Source: Paenibacillus sp. HW567
Lineage (GTDB): Bacteria; Bacillota; Bacilli; Paenibacillales; Paenibacillaceae
Assembly (NCBI RefSeq): GCF_000374185.1
Contig: NZ_KB910518.1
Coordinates: 2,117,687-2,181,686 of the forward strand
Reading direction: 5' to 3'
DNA: 64,000 nt
Of this stretch, positions 63,103 through 64,000 are shown in pieces. The notes beneath the pieces are model-generated. The model was given only the letters and a program-made list of their open reading frames with translations. It was not told where the DNA came from and did no database searches. Each line of letters starts with the position of its first letter. Within the stretch, counting starts at the first letter, position 1. Both the position numbers and the translations under genes were made by a program.

Positions 63103-63118
63103 CAAGGAGGAATTCAAA

Positions 63119-63994
63119 GTGGACTTCGGAAGATTAATAACCGCCATGGTGACCCCCTTTGACGGGGGTGGAGAGATCAACTGGGAAGCCGCCTCACGGC
63201 TTGTCGATTACCTCATAGAGGAGCAGAAATCCGAAGCGCTCGTAGTTTGCGGAACGACTGGAGAATCCCCCACCTTAAGCGATGAAGAGAAGCTTGAACT
63301 GTTTGCTTTTGTACTGGGGAAGGCTGCCGGACGCTGCAAAATTATTGCGGGAACCGGCAGCAACAATACCAGACATTCTATACATTTGACGAAGGAAGCG
63401 GAGAAAATCGGTGTGGACGGCGTGCTTTTGGTCGTTCCATATTACAACAAACCGAACCAGGAAGGGCTGTACCAGCATTTTGCAGCCATAGCCTCTGAGA
63501 CTTCATTGCCGGTTATATTGTACAATGTGCCTAGCCGAACCGGAGTAAGCATGAGTGCGAAGACGACTTTGCGGCTGGCAGAAATTCCGAACATTGTGGC
63601 TACCAAAGAATGTGCTTCCGTTGACCAGATTACATGGATTGCTTCCGCTTGTCCTCAGAATTTCCGCGTCTATTCCGGGGATGATTCCGCAGGTCTTGCT
63701 GCGCTTGCCGTCGGAGGCCACGGAATCATTAGTGTAGCCAGCCACGTGGTCGGGGCGGAGATGGCAGAGATGATCAATGCCTTTATCTCAGGAAATGTGC
63801 AGCGGGCTGGTGAGCTTCACCGCAAGCTGTTTCCTGTGTTCAAGGGTTTATTTGAATGTCCGCAGCCGTTGCCGAATCCATCGGCGGTGAAATATGCGCT
63901 GGGACTGCGCGGGCAGAATGTCGGCTCTGTAAGGCTTCCGCTCGTTCCACCCACTGAAGACGAGGCGGCATATATTGCGGGGCTGCTGAAATAA
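63119..63994 (+). CDS. dapA: 4-hydroxy-tetrahydrodipicolinate synthase
   Basis: DapA condenses pyruvate and aspartate semialdehyde, opening the lysine/diaminopimelate branch whose product also feeds dipicolinate. The 291-residue TIM-barrel enzyme has VVCGTTGESPTLSDEEKLEL, the Tyr in YYNKPNQEGLYQHF, NVPSRTGVSM and the Schiff-base Lys in IVATKECASVDQI. YSGDDSAGLAALAVGGHGII follows. The GTG at 63119 lies 7 bases after AAGGAGG. It starts 16 bases after dapG and ends six bases before the window edge. Confidence 0.97.
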   Translation: MDFGRLITAMVTPFDGGGEINWEAASRLVDYLIEEQKSEALVVCGTTGESPTLSDEEKLELFAFVLGKAAGRCKIIAGTGSNNTRHSIHLTKEAEKIGVDGVLLVVPYYNKPNQEGLYQHFAAIASETSLPVILYNVPSRTGVSMSAKTTLRLAEIPNIVATKECASVDQITWIASACPQNFRVYSGDDSAGLAALAVGGHGIISVASHVVGAEMAEMINAFISGNVQRAGELHRKLFPVFKGLFECPQPLPNPSAVKYALGLRGQNVGSVRLPLVPPTEDEAAYIAGLLK

Positions 63995-64000
63995 GACAGA

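Overview
The window reads as a chromosomal core region of a Gram-positive, endospore-forming, flagellated Bacillota, most likely a Paenibacillus. Gene order follows the Bacillus subtilis fla/che - rpsB - polC - nusA - pnp - spoVF - dapA stretch almost gene for gene. The differences look Paenibacillus-like: a short EF-Ts, an archaeal/eukaryote-type ProS, NrnA between rbfA and truB, and extra genes around sigD. Every convincing gene is on the + strand. No tRNA, rRNA, insertion sequence, prophage or CRISPR array was seen, and no gene-free gap exceeds 300 bases.

Region 1 (1-27384) is the distal part of a fla/che operon. It runs fliH (cut by the window edge), fliI, fliJ, ylxF, fliK, flgD, a TIGR02530-type gene, flgG/flgE, swrD, fliL, fliM, fliY, cheY, fliZ/fliO, fliP, fliQ, fliR, flhB, flhA, flhF, flhG, cheB, cheA, cheW, cheC, cheD, an unknown membrane protein, sigD, a DUF342/FapA protein, a small unknown protein, a SwrB-like protein and a protein with only the LysM-like part of MltG. 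Together these build the export gate and ATPase, hook, C-ring and chemotaxis core. SigD then switches on late flagellar genes. An intrinsic terminator overlapped by a possible 19-codon leader peptide sits just before swrD, in the middle of this operon.

Region 2 (27385-36209) holds translation and envelope genes: rpsB, tsf, pyrH, frr, uppS, cdsA, dxr, rseP and proS. A clear housekeeping promoter and a structured leader precede rpsB, and intrinsic terminators lie after rpsB, tsf and frr. Region 3 (36210-51943) holds polC, then the rimP-nusA-rnpM-ylxQ-infB-rbfA-nrnA-truB-ribF operon with its own promoter and a leader hairpin, then rpsO and pnp, each with structured leaders. infB carries a 30-bp tandem repeat in its N-terminal linker.

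Region 4 (51944-57049) is the only accessory segment: a TetR regulator with a promoter and overlapping palindromic operator, an MFS exporter, a large FtsX-type ABC permease and its ATPase. It lies between pnp and ylxY, which are neighbours in B. subtilis, so it looks like an inserted efflux or resistance cassette. It is the best candidate here for an undescribed system.

Region 5 (57050-64000) returns to the conserved order: ylxY, mlpA, dut, the dipicolinate synthase genes dpaA and dpaB, dapG and dapA. These link lysine/diaminopimelate synthesis to spore dipicolinate. asd and ymxH, present here in B. subtilis, are missing.
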